In this document: piece by piece, positions 21,180 to 33,007 of the stretch
How positions within the stretch are numbered: position 1 is the first letter of the stretch
Layout: the number at the start of each line of letters is the position of its first letter
Assembly: GCA_958295665.1 (NCBI GenBank)
Contig: OY282558.1
Span: 354,621,034 to 354,685,033 of the forward strand
Length of the DNA stretch: 64,000 bases
Reading direction: 5' to 3'
Origin: Tipula vernalis
Taxonomy: Eukaryota > Arthropoda > Insecta > Diptera > Tipulidae
Translations under genes and position numbers: made by a program
The notes under the pieces: model-generated
Databases searched by the model: none
What the model was told of the DNA's origin: nothing
The model's input: only the letters and a program-made list of their open reading frames with translations

Positions 21180-22700
21180 GTAGGGTTAATTCGGATCGCT
21201 AAACTAAATTTTTTCAAGCACAAGTTAGACTTTTCTCTTCCTCCCTAGGTTTTCTGGCGTAATATTCGTAATTTAGGCCTAAGTAGATGCAACAGTAGTT
21301 ATAGAGTGGCTTTCAAATACATTGACATCAATAGTTATTTTTGCTCCAATTTGAACTCAGGCATTAGTACCGTCGAATCATTCTTTAATGTGTCCTCTAA
21401 TTCGTCTTCGTTTTCAAATATTTTTCGAGGATTTACAATCTGCTCTTTAGAAGTTAAGCGAATTTTCTCCTTTGTCTCAAAATACTTGTTACATATCTTA
21501 AATTTTATTCTCACGTCCTCTTCCTATCCAGATCCCTGGAAGCTTAACAAAGATCAGTAATCCTTCAGAGCTATTCCATTTTCGGCCAATTAGCATTTTA
21601 TGTTCTCACAAATGCTTTCGAGATAGTTGTTAAAAATCAAATTCAACCGCATCTAAGTACCAATAGTTTAATTAGCTTGTTTCAATCTGGGTTTGAAAAT
21701 TTTAAAGCACTTTTACTGCGTTATTAAATGTACGTCACTATATTAAGCGTAATGTGATAGTGAAATGACTTCTTAAACATTGTTCGATTTTTCTAAGTTC
21801 TTTGATTCTATTAATCACATAATTCTTTTTAGTAAACTCTTACTTCAGTTTAGATTTTCTCGGCTTTCGTTGCCAAAGTGATTTTCAACTATATTTCTAA
21901 TCGTTCTCAGGCAGGTTTTTTTGACAATTCTTTGTCTGATTTCTATCCTGTAATTTTCAGAGTTCCTCAAGGTTCAGTGCTGTCTACTCAACATTCAGGC
22001 AGTTAAAGAACTGGATAATACTGACAGCCGATACGCGATATATAATAGCTTATTGCTCTCCCTACTAGATATTTACTACAGCATGCAGTTCTGCTAGAAA
22101 GACGGTAGCATTGGGTACCTCGACAGGGCTGTCCCACTCCTGTATATACCACCCTGCCTCGTCTTCCATTTGGTTTACTGTTACAAGTTGCTGGGAATAG
22201 AAAGTCACCTGTATCCAAAGCTTGGTATCCAGACTCCGCATACTTTGGGTTGATTAACCTTCCATCGGAATATGCTGTTTCACCTTAGATTAGGTTTTTT
22301 TTTGTCAAGGATTTCTTCTTTAACGCCATACTTTACTCTGTGCCAATTGGCCACAATGTGCCAAATGGCCTCAGTTGCCAGTGTTTGCCACGGGGAGGCA
22401 GCACGTACACCTGCGAATTATGAACAGGTTGCCCCTTACACAATTGTACCCATCACGCAGCTGCCTAATACATGATCAGAATAGCTCGCGTGATGCTCAC
22501 CTTACTGGAAGATTACGGAGCTGATAGAATTATCAATTCAACTTTGGTTCCCCCCTCCAATAGACGTCAACTACCTTCCAAGTACATTAAAGACATCGAA
22601 TCCTCTATTCAACATTGTTCATTTAATATTTTCTCTGATGATGTCCAAATTTATAGAAATGGTCTTTCCTGGTATTTTTCTGCTTGGTTCACTAATTAAA
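21180..22700 (+). pseudogene. Non-LTR (LINE) reverse transcriptase relic
   Basis: Frame-broken segments in the right order include FWRNIRNLGLS near 21250, SYRAISILGQLAFYVLTNAF near 21565-21620, LISLFQSGF near 21680, SNRSQAVFF near 21900, FRVPQGSVLS near 21960, and FSDDVQIYRNG near 22635. VPQGSVLS and (Y/F)xDDVQIY are the two palm-domain motifs of LINE reverse transcriptases. Between about 22000 and 22560 lies an unrelated GC-richer block that separates the two motifs. Many stop codons and frameshifts are present. The clade is jockey- or CR1-like but cannot be fixed by eye. Confidence 0.7.
22003..22480. other. GC-richer insert within the LINE relic
   Basis: This block has visibly higher GC than its surroundings and falls between two RT motifs that should be ~30 codons apart. 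The minus strand is open from 22218 to 22003 with a Gly/Arg/Cys-rich frame; the plus strand has short frames too. I do not recognise it. It is probably a separate insertion. Confidence 0.4.
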
Positions 22701-24571
22701 TATTTAAATACTGTTGCGGTGACCATTTAGTTAGAACAGTGTGTTTGGTTTGCTTAGTTGTTTGTATAAAGTAGTAGGATTTTATGACAGAGAGTTTACA
22801 AAAAAAATTGTTTTTGTTTTGTCTTCTTCACCAGTTTATTTACGTTACACGTTACGTTAAAATAGTTTTATTCGGTTTGGTTCAGTAATACGAACTGGGC
22901 TTCTGAGTTCGTCTGGATTTTGCAATTAAAAACACTGTGTACTTTTATGTCACTTGCCTTGACTTTATTTCACTTTAATTTTACATACTTTAATATTTGC
23001 TTTTACTTTACTTCTTTAAATCTCTCCGCTTGCCACTAGTGGGAGCTATGACAAAATATTTATTTCACTTGTTACACGATTTTAAGTAAACCAAAAACAG
23101 TCTCCTGCTTGCCATCGGTCGTGTTTATATACCAGTTTGATACTGCTCTCGAAATTTCCTTTATTGCGTGTCATAAATCTTCTTCATTTTTGTTTATTCT
23201 GTTAATGACCCATAATAATCATCTGGAAATCTCGTGCGAGCGTGTATATGTATGTATTTGTGTTGTTGTTCATTTTATGCATCAATCACTAAACCACGCC
23301 TCCCTTTGTACGCTATCCCTCGGACGTTCTTATTTTTACTAGATCATTATTCTATATGCGTTTGTGCGTTGGTGTACAAACATGTTTTGATGTTCACAAT
23401 AAATGATGTAATAAAAACGTGGGATATGACGATCATCGAACCATCGACCTTTATGTTCGTACTATGTGCCAACCGTCTAAGCTATCGCTGTTCTTAACTT
23501 GAAGTAGTTGTATGATGGCCATACTCGCCGCAGTATTAATGTTCTCCAAAGATGTTTCAATGCTTGTACTAAGCTTATTTTTTTGGAATTAGGAAATTCG
23601 ATCGTATTTCTGCCAATTCTAGCATGGTTTTACGATGTAGTTTATCTATTTTTTTACGAATTTCGCGTTTGTCTTCAAGGTTGTCGTGTTTACTACTATT
23701 TTGAATATACTAAGGATTGGTAATACTGTGAAGAATTTCCACTTGGGTTCATTTCAGGAACGGAGTATCCCTTTGTCGATATCTAATGATAGCTTAGATT
23801 TTCTGCCCACTAGCCAATACATTTTGGAAAATGTTATTTTTACGTCAGGCTTCTAAGTAGGTACAAGGCTAATGATATAGTTGAGGGATTATTAAGTTAA
23901 AGGATTATTACGTGTCATCATGATGGCTGTACCACCTTCGGCATATGTTAATATTTTTACTGTTTTGATTACAGGGAAATGGGCTATGCCTAACAAGTAT
24001 AATGTTGATCCTAGAACGCGGCCTTGTTAATACCATTGTTGTACTATTTTATTTAGCCATGGTGAAATGAAGGTAGTTTGCCACAACTAAATAAAATTCC
24101 TTTTTGTTTCTAATAGTGGTTTCGATTTCGTTAGATTATTTTTTCGAATAGCTTTGAGATTGTGGGCAACATGCTTATTAGACGATATGATGAAATGTGA
24201 TTTTCATTTTTTCATGATTGCGTTGAATAAGAATGTTGTTAGTGTTGAGCATTTTTCTGGCAATTCCCTTATCATTTTTCAGTAATGTGATTTTATCCTT
24301 GTGGTGTTTTCAGGCTGATGCAATTTTTTATTGTAAACTTAACTTTCCTCCAATTATACTATGCGTATATAGGTTTGTGTAAGGGGTTTTCCTCAGCAAC
24401 ACGAGATTATGTTTAGTGCAAATACTGTCGTGAGATGAGCAGAAAAACCTTGGTTTTTTCTTCATCGCTTCCCGCCCAATATAAGTAAAAATACTCTGCC
24501 CTCTCGGTTGCCCAAAGAACACTTAAGTAATTCTGGTCGCCCTGATTTTCTTCTTCTCCCAATGCAAAATA
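22701..24571. other. Gene-less stretch with a possible SINE
   Basis: No protein gene was recognised. A tRNA-like segment is described separately at 23428-23500. Open frames here (for example 23109-23342) lack recognisable motifs. Confidence 0.4.
23428..23500 (-). repeat. tRNA-like (SINE head?) sequence
   Basis: The minus strand contains TAGCTTAGACGGTTGGC, close to a tRNA A box, and about 35 bases later GGTTCGATGATC, close to a B box. The acceptor arms do not pair, so it is not a functional tRNA. It may be the tRNA-derived head of a SINE or a decayed tRNA gene. Confidence 0.35.
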
Positions 24572-24574
24572 TTA

Positions 24575-24734
24575 TACCCTAGACACACTGCGATTTAATA
24601 AAACCGATTTAGTGAATTTTTCGAGATTAGCCACAGTGTGTCAATCTCGATTTAGCTAATCCCTTTGATTTTGCATAGAAACTTAAACTAGTTTAGCTAA
24701 ATCGGATTTATTAAACCACAGTCTGTCTAGGGTA
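24575..24734. mobile_element. 160-bp MITE with 38-bp inverted ends and TTA duplication
   Basis: The left end starts TACCCTAGACACACTGCGAT and the right end is its near-perfect inverse over 38 bp. TTA lies directly outside both ends (24572-24574 and 24735-24737). The 3-bp duplication fits PIF/Harbinger-type transposition. Nothing is encoded. Confidence 0.85.
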
Positions 24735-24774
24735 TTAAGGTCATAGGGGCTTAATTGTAGTTTATATTTCAACA

Positions 24775-25239
24775 ATGGTGAATTTATTTGTTGCCACTGC
24801 CGACAATTTTTTACTTTTCGCGAAAATACTTCGCAGTATTACCAATGCTACTTGGTACATTCGAAATAGTAATATACGTCCTTGGGATTAAAACCGTTAA
24901 AGAAACAATTAAAGAATTCAGTTCGAAATATTACTCAAAACTAGAAGCACATCCCAACGAATTGGCCAGGGAGATACTAAAACAGCCGCGATTTAGACGT
25001 CTGAGAAGAACAGATCCACTCGAACTGATGAACCTGTAAATTTATTTTGATATATACATATCAGTATGGTCTAAATTAATTAAATTGTGAGCCCTAACAA
25101 TAAGTATTAACATTTGTTAGGACTTAAAATATGTAATAATTTTAGCTTAAGATTTGATTACTTCTTGTGAGTTTCTTATGTAGAAAGATTCAAGAATAAA
25201 GCCATTGGCAACATTTAAAAAAAAAAAAAAAAAAAAACT
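24775..25239 (+). pseudogene. 3' end of a jockey-like LINE with poly(A) tail
   Basis: The frame from 24775 reads AKILRSITNATWYIRNSNIR, a jockey RT C-terminal motif (Q-K/L-R-I-x-x-A-P-W-Y). It then shifts by one base into a frame that reads VKETIKEFSSKYYSKLEAHP, then NELAREILK, and ends RRLRRTDPLELMNL before TAA at 25039. The HPN.LA..LL and R.LRR..P.DL patterns are the end of jockey ORF2. A ~180-base 3' UTR follows, with AATAAA near 25195 and an A run of 22 at 25218-25239. It is a 5'-truncated LINE insertion in plus orientation. An early impression that it was a processed cellular gene was dropped once these motifs were noticed. Confidence 0.75.
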
Positions 25240-25529
25240 TTTCCTACAATAATTCCTATATATTATGTGAAAATTTGTTAGCTTTTTCAGAACTCTTTTA
25301 GATTTTCTCCTGCCACATCAATTTTTGCTTTATTCGATTAGTCTCCTATATTAACCCCAAATGGTTCGCTTGATTGTAAGACGTTCTTGGGTTTCTGTCC
25401 ATAGACTCAATACACACTGTTAATATTACCGGTGATTCCGGTTAAAAGATAGATCATAGCAATATGTAGACTTAGCAATTGCACTTGGAATGCATTTAGT
25501 AACACAGACGTTTAGTTATCAGAAGGTTT

Positions 25530-26660
25530 CTTTTTAATAGTGTAACGGTAACTTGGGTGACCGGCAGATAAATAATCCAAGTAAAACCGTTCTGCAGCCT
25601 CATAAAGTTGTTTACCTCTCAGCAATGTTAATCTTGAGTCACTTACTGAGCGTGTTTGACGTTTTAATCACCGATACAAGAATTACCCAGCTAGCTGAAA
25701 TAATCTATGAACTGCATTTCGTTTATAGCATGCTTTGGAGGATAGTATACTGCTGATAAGACAGAGTTTCTAGACCATTCCTCCAGGTAGGTGCTCGTTG
25801 ATTGGATGAGTGCTTTCTCTAGTTTCATATGTTCAAAGTCTTTTAATACTTACCATATGGATGCTTAGTGTCATAAATAGAGCATCTATTAATTTTGAAT
25901 TTTTTTTTAATGACGCGTGCCCGCTTTGTACTGTGCTATAAGCCATTTGCATTCCATATGGCTATTTTGAGGATACTTATTTTTCATTTTTACGACTATC
26001 TGTACCATTAGATCCACGGCTCCGTACATAATCGCTATAAAGCTTTGCTATATGTTAGTTAACATGCTGCTGACACGTTTCATTCTTTAATTGTTCACAC
26101 TTTAGGAGAAGTACCCCTAAGAATGCTTGCGTATGAACCCTCTTGAGGCATACTGCTGTTTACATTTACGTTATATTTCTCATTTTTATCGTTATGCGGT
26201 TCTACTCGTACTTCTGTTCCAGCAGAAAAATAAAGTTTAAGCATTCGTCGCTCTGCTCGCTGCGTTGAATTTATTCTTGTTTTTAATTCTAGATGGATTG
26301 GGTAACTTTTATAATTTATGGCCATTTTTTACTGATAATTTATTTATTTGTTTTTATTGCAAAACTTTGAGTTATGGAGTTCACCACATATTCCACAAAC
26401 ATCGTTCAAAGTGCAATAGTTTTTAGTGTGCTCTTATATTCTTGCCACTTAGCACGCTGTATCGGCTCAGTACTTTTTGCTGGGTTTCTGGATAGTAAAT
26501 TTTCTGTTCAGTAAATTTTTTAACTCAAGCATTTCCTTTTGACTTTTTTGTTGTATATGAAGGCGCCTTCTCACAATTAAAAGTGTTTCTAATTGATTTG
26601 TTTCAAGAATAATTCGTACTACTTTCGCCGCTCCATGTTTTTGTGAAAAATACATTTAAA
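25530..26660 (-). pseudogene. Jockey-like LINE: ORF1 zinc knuckles and ORF2 endonuclease start
   Basis: Read on the minus strand, ORF1 gives CGICGELHNSKFC near 26390 and then INYKSYPIHLELK near 26290, matching the zinc-knuckle end of jockey ORF1 with some Cys lost, followed by GSYASILRG near 26120. ORF2 begins with IAIWNANGL near 25950, the endonuclease start motif, and continues with VYYPPKHAINEMQFIDYF near 25720 and LRGKQLYEAAERFYLDYLS near 25590, the APE endonuclease. Stops and frameshifts are frequent. The RT is absent, so this is an internal fragment in the opposite orientation to the LINE at 24775-25239. Confidence 0.75.
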
Positions 26661-26699
26661 AATTTGTTTCGTGTATACCAATTAAGTTAGGTGAACCAT

Positions 26700-29600
26700 T
26701 TCGTATGTGTCACGGTTTGGGGTATCGGTATGATCGGTCTTTATTGTCTGATTGGTGGATTGAATCCGATTTCAAAATTATTTGTGTTGAGCAATCGATT
26801 GCATTTCAGCGTCATCAATTATATAACAATTTGTCGCTTTTTCAATGGCAATTTGGTTATACATTAATAATGGTTTTTATTAATTTTTTTAATTTTTAGT
26901 TTTGATTTCTTTTATTTTCGTTTGTATGATTTCTTGTTTTGACATTTGTTCCTTTGAACATCACGATTCGTTTGCGAATCAAGTTTGCGATGTTTGTGAT
27001 TTGTGAGGGTATACTATATTTCTTGTGTTAATTGTATATGGAAAGAAGCGTTTTATTGATAATGGTAATAGGTGTATTTATTTGTTACGAAACAGTTTAG
27101 TTGATCGTTTACCATTAATGATCAGTGCTGTCGAAGTGAGTACTATCGGAGTATTTGTACTACTTTCGCCTAGTGGTTATTCCTGTACTCCGCTATTTCA
27201 TTCTGTACTCCCTTGTTTTTGTAATTGCTATACTAATAATACATTATTACACAATATTTTAACTTATCTGCTTTTTTTGCAATAATTGTAATATTCTGGA
27301 AAATAGCTGAGTTTTTTAAAGTTAGTTTATAATGCTTTCTGTCATTCTCCGGTAAAAACCTATGGAACGGTTTTCTTGCAGTAATGTGCTAATCTCTTTA
27401 GGAGACAATATCAATTCAAACATGTCAAATTTGTGAACTAAATTACCTCAACTTCACAATGATTGATGGTAATCTATTGTTGGATTTACCTTGTGAATAA
27501 ATTTCTTTGTAAATAAATTTTCTTTATTGTTCACAAGAATATTGCTCACAAGATTAATTCCCAACACACTGCGTTTTTATAAAAGGTAAAGGAATTTAAT
27601 TTTTGATTTTATTTTATGTTTTTTTATTTTTATTTTGTTATACACGGTGTCACAGTTCGAGAGCGAACTGTCAATTGTCTATTATTGATTATTTTATTTT
27701 TTTCTATATCTTCTTTTTGTGTCGCGTGCTTGGTATACCTGGCTAATTGAAAATGGAATGGGCGTGTTGTTTTGGTTTCGTGGAGTTCGCGTGCGGACAA
27801 ATCCATTCATTGTGGTTGTGTCATTATATTGAGCCACCACAGGGCTCCCCCGCAAGTGAAGTTTCCTCTCTAGAGCAATATGCTTGGTTAATCGGCAATT
27901 CACGTGTTCGTGAAGCTGATGTTTGATCAGTGGAATAGAGTATTCCGTGTGCCGGTTTAATTCGAACCTTCATAGGGAGGAGCTAATCTTGTGCGGACCT
28001 TGTCTGTCCTGATAAAAACAAAATACAGTTGGTAAGTGATCTTGGTGACAAAAATGTAGACTTGTTTTGTTGTCAAAAATAAATTCATTGTGATGGTGAC
28101 ATTATAATGAGCCGCAACAGCCTTCTTTATGAATCTGAAGATTTGTTGTTAAAACTTATAAAACGATAATTTAGAGTTTTTACAACTTATAAAAACCTCA
28201 TATAGGGCACCAGATAAACTCAAACATGACAGTCGTATGGGGTACCAGATAAACTCAAACATGACAGTGATCACCTGTTTTTAACAAAAAAACTTTTATC
28301 CGCTGTGGCTAAATATTTAGATTAGGACCTCCTGAATACAAAAATTACGCTGCAAGACAAATTATGCGGCCGTTTATCCCTCCGCACAAAAACGATGTCT
28401 GGAAGTCTGGCTTTACAATAATCTCAAATCCTTCCATAAGGTTAGACTAGGATCCTCTTTTAAAGGAATATAAAAATAATATTGTAAGATAATTTCTGTA
28501 GTCATTTAACCTTTTCAGACTAGAAAGTTGTATGGAAGTCTGGATTTATGCGGTGTAATATGGTAAATTTTATTCGTTCAATACGCCATGACATCAATAT
28601 TCTCAAATCCTTTGGTTATATTTGAATAAAATCCAGTCTCCCATACATCTTTATTGTCTGGCGTGGTTAAATACTGACAGCAGAAATTGGCTTTCAGTTT
28701 AATTTTGACATTCTCCTTCTCGTCTAGGTAGGAATAGGGTTACCATACATTCATTTATTAGCGGCAATGCAAAATTCAGGAGGGACCAGAAAAATAATAA
28801 TTTCAACAAAATTTAATTAGAACTCCAACCCAAATGACTGGCCCAATGTTTACTCTTTATTTATCTAGGAATAAATATTTGTGTTCCATTCGGTGTTGAA
28901 GGCGAAGAAAATTGTCTGGCTGTATATGGAACAAAAATTTGCAAATCTAATTTTTGATTTATACCGTTAGCACCGTTACAGACCATGAAATAATAGGTTT
29001 ATAATAGGAACTATTTATAGAATTTACAAAATATTGTTGATAATAATTATCACTAAAATCCATCACCCAATCCAGGCTTGTTCCATCCGTTTGATACTGG
29101 AGACTGAGAAGATAGTCTGAATTAATGTCTATGAAAACAAAGAAACATTTGTGAAACAGTGTTTCTAATAAATGGCATTAACCAAAATATCGTTACTGGT
29201 GTTTCCCAATTTTGTTCTTATTACATTTATCAAATCCTACCCCAAATGAGGTGACCCAAAAAATTTTCATAGTGTGAACAATTCTTTATATAAGGTTTAA
29301 TATTAGGAACTATAGATAGAATCGACTTTATAACTCAGGTATAAAATTTCACTAAAATCCATTGTCAAACGTGCTCCATTTGGTGCTGGAACCTGGAAAT
29401 TTAGTAAAGGCCTGGGGTGGTTATGAAAGTAAAAAAAAAAAAATTTCTTTGGCAAATCTAATTTCTTAAAATTTTTTCTAATAACCAAAGTGTCATTATA
29501 GTGTCTTGCAATATTTGTTGAATTCTGGCCATATTTTATTAAAGAAACTCCATTGAAATTTATTATACGACTTAGTCAATACAGTTGATGATCAATGAAT

Positions 29601-29841
29601 TGGTTATAGCACCACTAAATTAAGAATCAAGTTAGCAAGTTTAAAACTTTTTTAGAAGAGATTTCGCCAAGTGCATGTTTTGTGACCAGTCGTTGCCACC
29701 AAACCAATTTTATTAGCAATTTTTTTAAATCAAATACACAACATATTTCGAGACTTAATAACTGTCCTGTTTTTTTAATGCTTCGTCCAGGTTTAGTCAT
29801 TTTTGATCTGATCACCGCCTAGCTACCTACTAAGGTATCAT
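26700..29841. other. Gene-less stretch with local repeats
   Basis: No gene could be supported. A ~45-bp segment at 27801-27850 (CATTGTGGTTGTGTCATTAT...GAGCC) recurs diverged at 28081-28125. A ~41-bp unit with AGATAAACTCAAACATGACAG is present twice at 28206-28270. A degenerate unit recurs near 28880, 29078 and 29370. Open frames here have no recognisable motif. Confidence 0.45.
28206..28270. repeat. Two-copy ~41-bp direct repeat
   Basis: ACCAGATAAACTCAAACATG followed by ACAGT occurs twice in immediate succession, separated by CGTATGGGGT. Non-coding. Confidence 0.8.
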
Positions 29842-30126
29842 ATGACAGTGATATTTCTGAATTCGCATATCTGTCAAAATTACGCTTTTGAAAATGAAAA
29901 GTGTTTCGCTTACGGTTTCGCTGATCTATACTCTCCTCTACGAGAAAAACTTCAAAAAACTCAAAACGACAATCTAAAAATATCTGTGATTTGGTGGAGA
30001 GTTGTGGCCGTGTTAAAAAAGCTATTTAGCTCGAGCAGCATGCAGAAGCTTAATGGTGAAAACAGACGTGCGGAAAAACGATTGCGGATACGCAAGGATA
30101 TACTGTTAGATATAGTTTTGAGATAG
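29842..30126 (+). CDS. Hypothetical ORF, 94 codons
   Basis: An open frame with mixed codon use encodes a basic, hydrophobic protein including FAYGFADLYSPLREKL, ISVIWWRVVAVLKKLF and a Lys/Arg-rich C-terminus. The stop is followed within ~30 bases by AATAAA (near 30151). No signal peptide or known domain is recognised. It might be a single-exon gene, a last exon, or a mobile-element remnant. The start codon is not backed by other evidence. Confidence 0.3.
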   Translation: MTVIFLNSHICQNYAFENEKCFAYGFADLYSPLREKLQKTQNDNLKISVIWWRVVAVLKKLFSSSSMQKLNGENRRAEKRLRIRKDILLDIVLR

Positions 30127-30129
30127 AGT

Positions 30130-31850
30130 GAAATTCGTTTTCATGTGTAAATAAAATTTTGTATTATAGTGATGCATTATGAAATATATAACGCATACGA
30201 GCGTCATTGCAATACTTCCTGTCACATTTTTCTAAAATTAACTTTAAAAACTAAATTCTAAGTACGCTTATTGTGAAAAATTTGGTTTACCTAACCCAAA
30301 AATAAACATGCTTTAAAAATTATATACAAATCTAATAATCATCAACTTTTCAAATTTAATAATAAAATATTTTTGTCACAAAACCTTTATACATTTACCA
30401 ATTGTATAATAAATTTCCAAAAAAGTCAAACACATTACATAAACAATCTCAACAATTTAATAAAATTATTATGATTTTTTTATTTAACAATTTCAATTTA
30501 TCTTTTCATTTCAGAAGAAGCCGATAAATCCTAACATCTACGTGTACAGGTGGATCCAGTTTACCTTACAGGTCATCTGAAAAAGGTTTACAAATAATAA
30601 ATGAATTTATGGGCGAGCATCTTTAATAAATACATATGTTTACCTGAACCCAAAAGCTGAATACAATCAAAATGATGGGTTCTATGTAAAGAAATTCAAA
30701 GAGAATTTCGTAACTTGCCCAAATTACTGTATCTACTCGTATCGTGCGTATCGGTCACAGAAGGAAAAATAATGTTCTATTGTGTTGTGTGTATTATAAG
30801 TAATTTTCTAAGAAACCGGTTACCTTCTTCTTTAAGTTAAGCTTTTATTTATTTTTTATAGATACTTTTTTCGGGCTTTTATTTTTTTGTTATACAATAT
30901 AGTGTAAATAAAATAAAAATAATTTTATTATTCAATTTTATCAATGCCTCTCTCTATTAAATTTACGTTTAATATTTCCTTTTATTCATTGATTTGTACC
31001 AAACAAAAAAAAAACTTTTAAATTTTAAAATTGGACAAAAAACTTTTTTAATTAATATTAAAGCTTGCCCAACAATGGAATTTGATAAACATGCGGACTA
31101 TTGAATATTCGATGAGACAGACTAATCGAAAAAGTTTTAGTTAAAAAAAATAAAAAAATCTGTTGTGACTCCACAGAATATAAAGCCACTTCTCGTGTAG
31201 TTTGTATCTACTTTACTGTTGTTTCTTATTTACGAATAGTTTTAGAAAAATATAAATATGCATAATACAAACGTGTAGAGGAGTAGGATAATGGTAATGT
31301 GATTCGTATTTTATTTGATGCTCTTAATCACAAATGCGAAGAAATTATTAATGGCGCCACAAAATTGTCTTGGCCGCTAGCCCATTATTTTGCGTAAATA
31401 CCACATTTTTATACTGTAATTCGGTTTGTTCGTTTAGTCTCAACAAACTAATTTTAATGAATAATCAAAATTGGAATCGTATTTCGTCCTCAATTAAGCG
31501 TCTCGCTATTTTGCGATATTGTTTGGTAAATTAATTCAAAATGAATCTATATATCATTTTGTTACGCATTATGTACAAAACTTTGCACTAAAATGCCTAT
31601 ACCGCGGACACCTTACATGTATTCTGGAACATTATAAAATGGTACAACTACTACGTCGTTGTGTGCATAGCTTAGTTTTAAAGAAGTTCCTACAAAATAA
31701 TCACCAACCAGCGACCACCGTATCAAAATTTATTTAATTGGATTACTGAAAAATAGAAAAATTAAAATGTCTGAATAGGAAATAATGAGTCCACTTTATT
31801 CCCGCGGTTCCTTTAATTGACCTAAATAATATATTTTCATTGGATTTACG
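30130..31850. other. Gene-less AT-rich stretch
   Basis: No gene or repeat could be supported. Poly-A/T runs and short open frames only (for example 31519-31737). Confidence 0.5.
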
Positions 31851-31854
31851 GCTT

Positions 31855-32150
31855 CTACAAGAAATATCCTTTTCTACAAAACATTATATGCGTAAAACCG
31901 GATTGGTTTGAAACATTTCTGATATTTTTCGTGATGTAATATGTTTTGTAATTGTTTTGTGCAATTACGCAATTGTATACACATCCGAATGCCATAAAAA
32001 GATGTCCTCGAAGCGGTTTTTGGAGTTTCGGTAATATCCAGAATTCAGACGGAGCTAAATTAGGCGAATAGAGCGGTTGCGAAACGATATTGGTTGAATT
32101 TTTGGTCAAATAGTCACTTAAAAGTTGTTTGCCAAAATTCTGACCCAAAC
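31855..32150 (-). pseudogene. Second mariner transposase fragment (C-terminal)
   Basis: The minus strand encodes YSPNLAPSEFWILPKLQKPL then RGHLF, matching the mariner motif YSPDLAPSDFxLFPKLKxxL with Asp changed to Asn at the third catalytic position. The following ~45 residues end with a CRKGYFL-like variant of the usual C-terminal GEYF. No other mariner domains or inverted ends were recognised. It differs from the mariner at 18970-20929 in this motif, so it is a different lineage. Confidence 0.75.
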
Positions 32151-32249
32151 TAATTGTCAATCGACGATTTTTCAGCACAATCAAATAAATTTTGATTTTT
32201 ACTATGATATCAATTGCTAGCTTGTCTACTAAGCCGATAGGCAATATTG

Positions 32250-32999
32250 CAAGCCTTCATGCGGTATTGATTTACTTATTTTTTGTGGGCAGCCTCACCG
32301 ACACCACTTTTGGTAAGTTGCCTATTAGTTATTCAATGAAATTTTACGTAAGGTGAAACCATAGTTATACATGTGAAGTGCGCCTGTCATCGTTCACTCA
32401 ATATTTGGGTTTTATGAGTGCCAGAAGGTCTCTAATTATTCTTTTCGTAAGTGTGTTGGATTTGTACAAAATTATTGGGTGTTTGGTCGTCGGTGAGATG
32501 TTTAAATATTGCAGACTGGATTAATTGAAGTTCACCCTTGTCTAGTTTCACCAACTTTATCATGCGATTACCTTACCGAAATTCTGGTCATGGTTTAACT
32601 TCAAAATAATTGATTTGGAAGCTTTGCTGGATTATCCTCTGAATTGTGGATTTTTCTTGCTTTATTTCATGGTCGCATAATATGTAGCAAAGGTGGCCAA
32701 TAGCGCCATATTTTGTTAATCATAGGCTATCTTTGTGTTGCCAAGTGATGTTATGTCTGTCGTTTGTTTTGAGATCTCATATGTCTTCAGGTTGTTGTTG
32801 GCAAGAGCTTCAAAAAATTCTATTTGCTAAATAAATGTTTCAAAGTGGCTTTGCTGTCCTTGATCCAGCGAAAAGTGATACCTTTGTTTTGGCCTTATTG
32901 TGATTGCCATTAAATCGTCTATATATACGAGTATATAGAAGAAAAGTATGTTTGTAAGTATTTACGTGAGTTCCACAAAAGGTCATGCTCCACTTTAGA
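32250..32999. other. Gene-less stretch
   Basis: No gene or repeat could be supported between the mariner fragment and the foldback element. Confidence 0.45.
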
Positions 33000-33007
33000 G
33001 ATTGTTT

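Noticed and set aside
24775..25239. Processed cellular retrogene with poly(A) tail
   Set aside because: The C-terminal HPNELA and RRLRR..PLEL motifs and the upstream ATWYIRN segment identify it as a jockey-like LINE 3' end.
30513..30590. Short frame (KPINPNIYVYRW) recalling the start of succinate dehydrogenase cytochrome b subunits, hinting at bacterial DNA transfer
   Set aside because: The similarity covers about 12 residues only, a stop follows, and no other bacterial-like sequence surrounds it.
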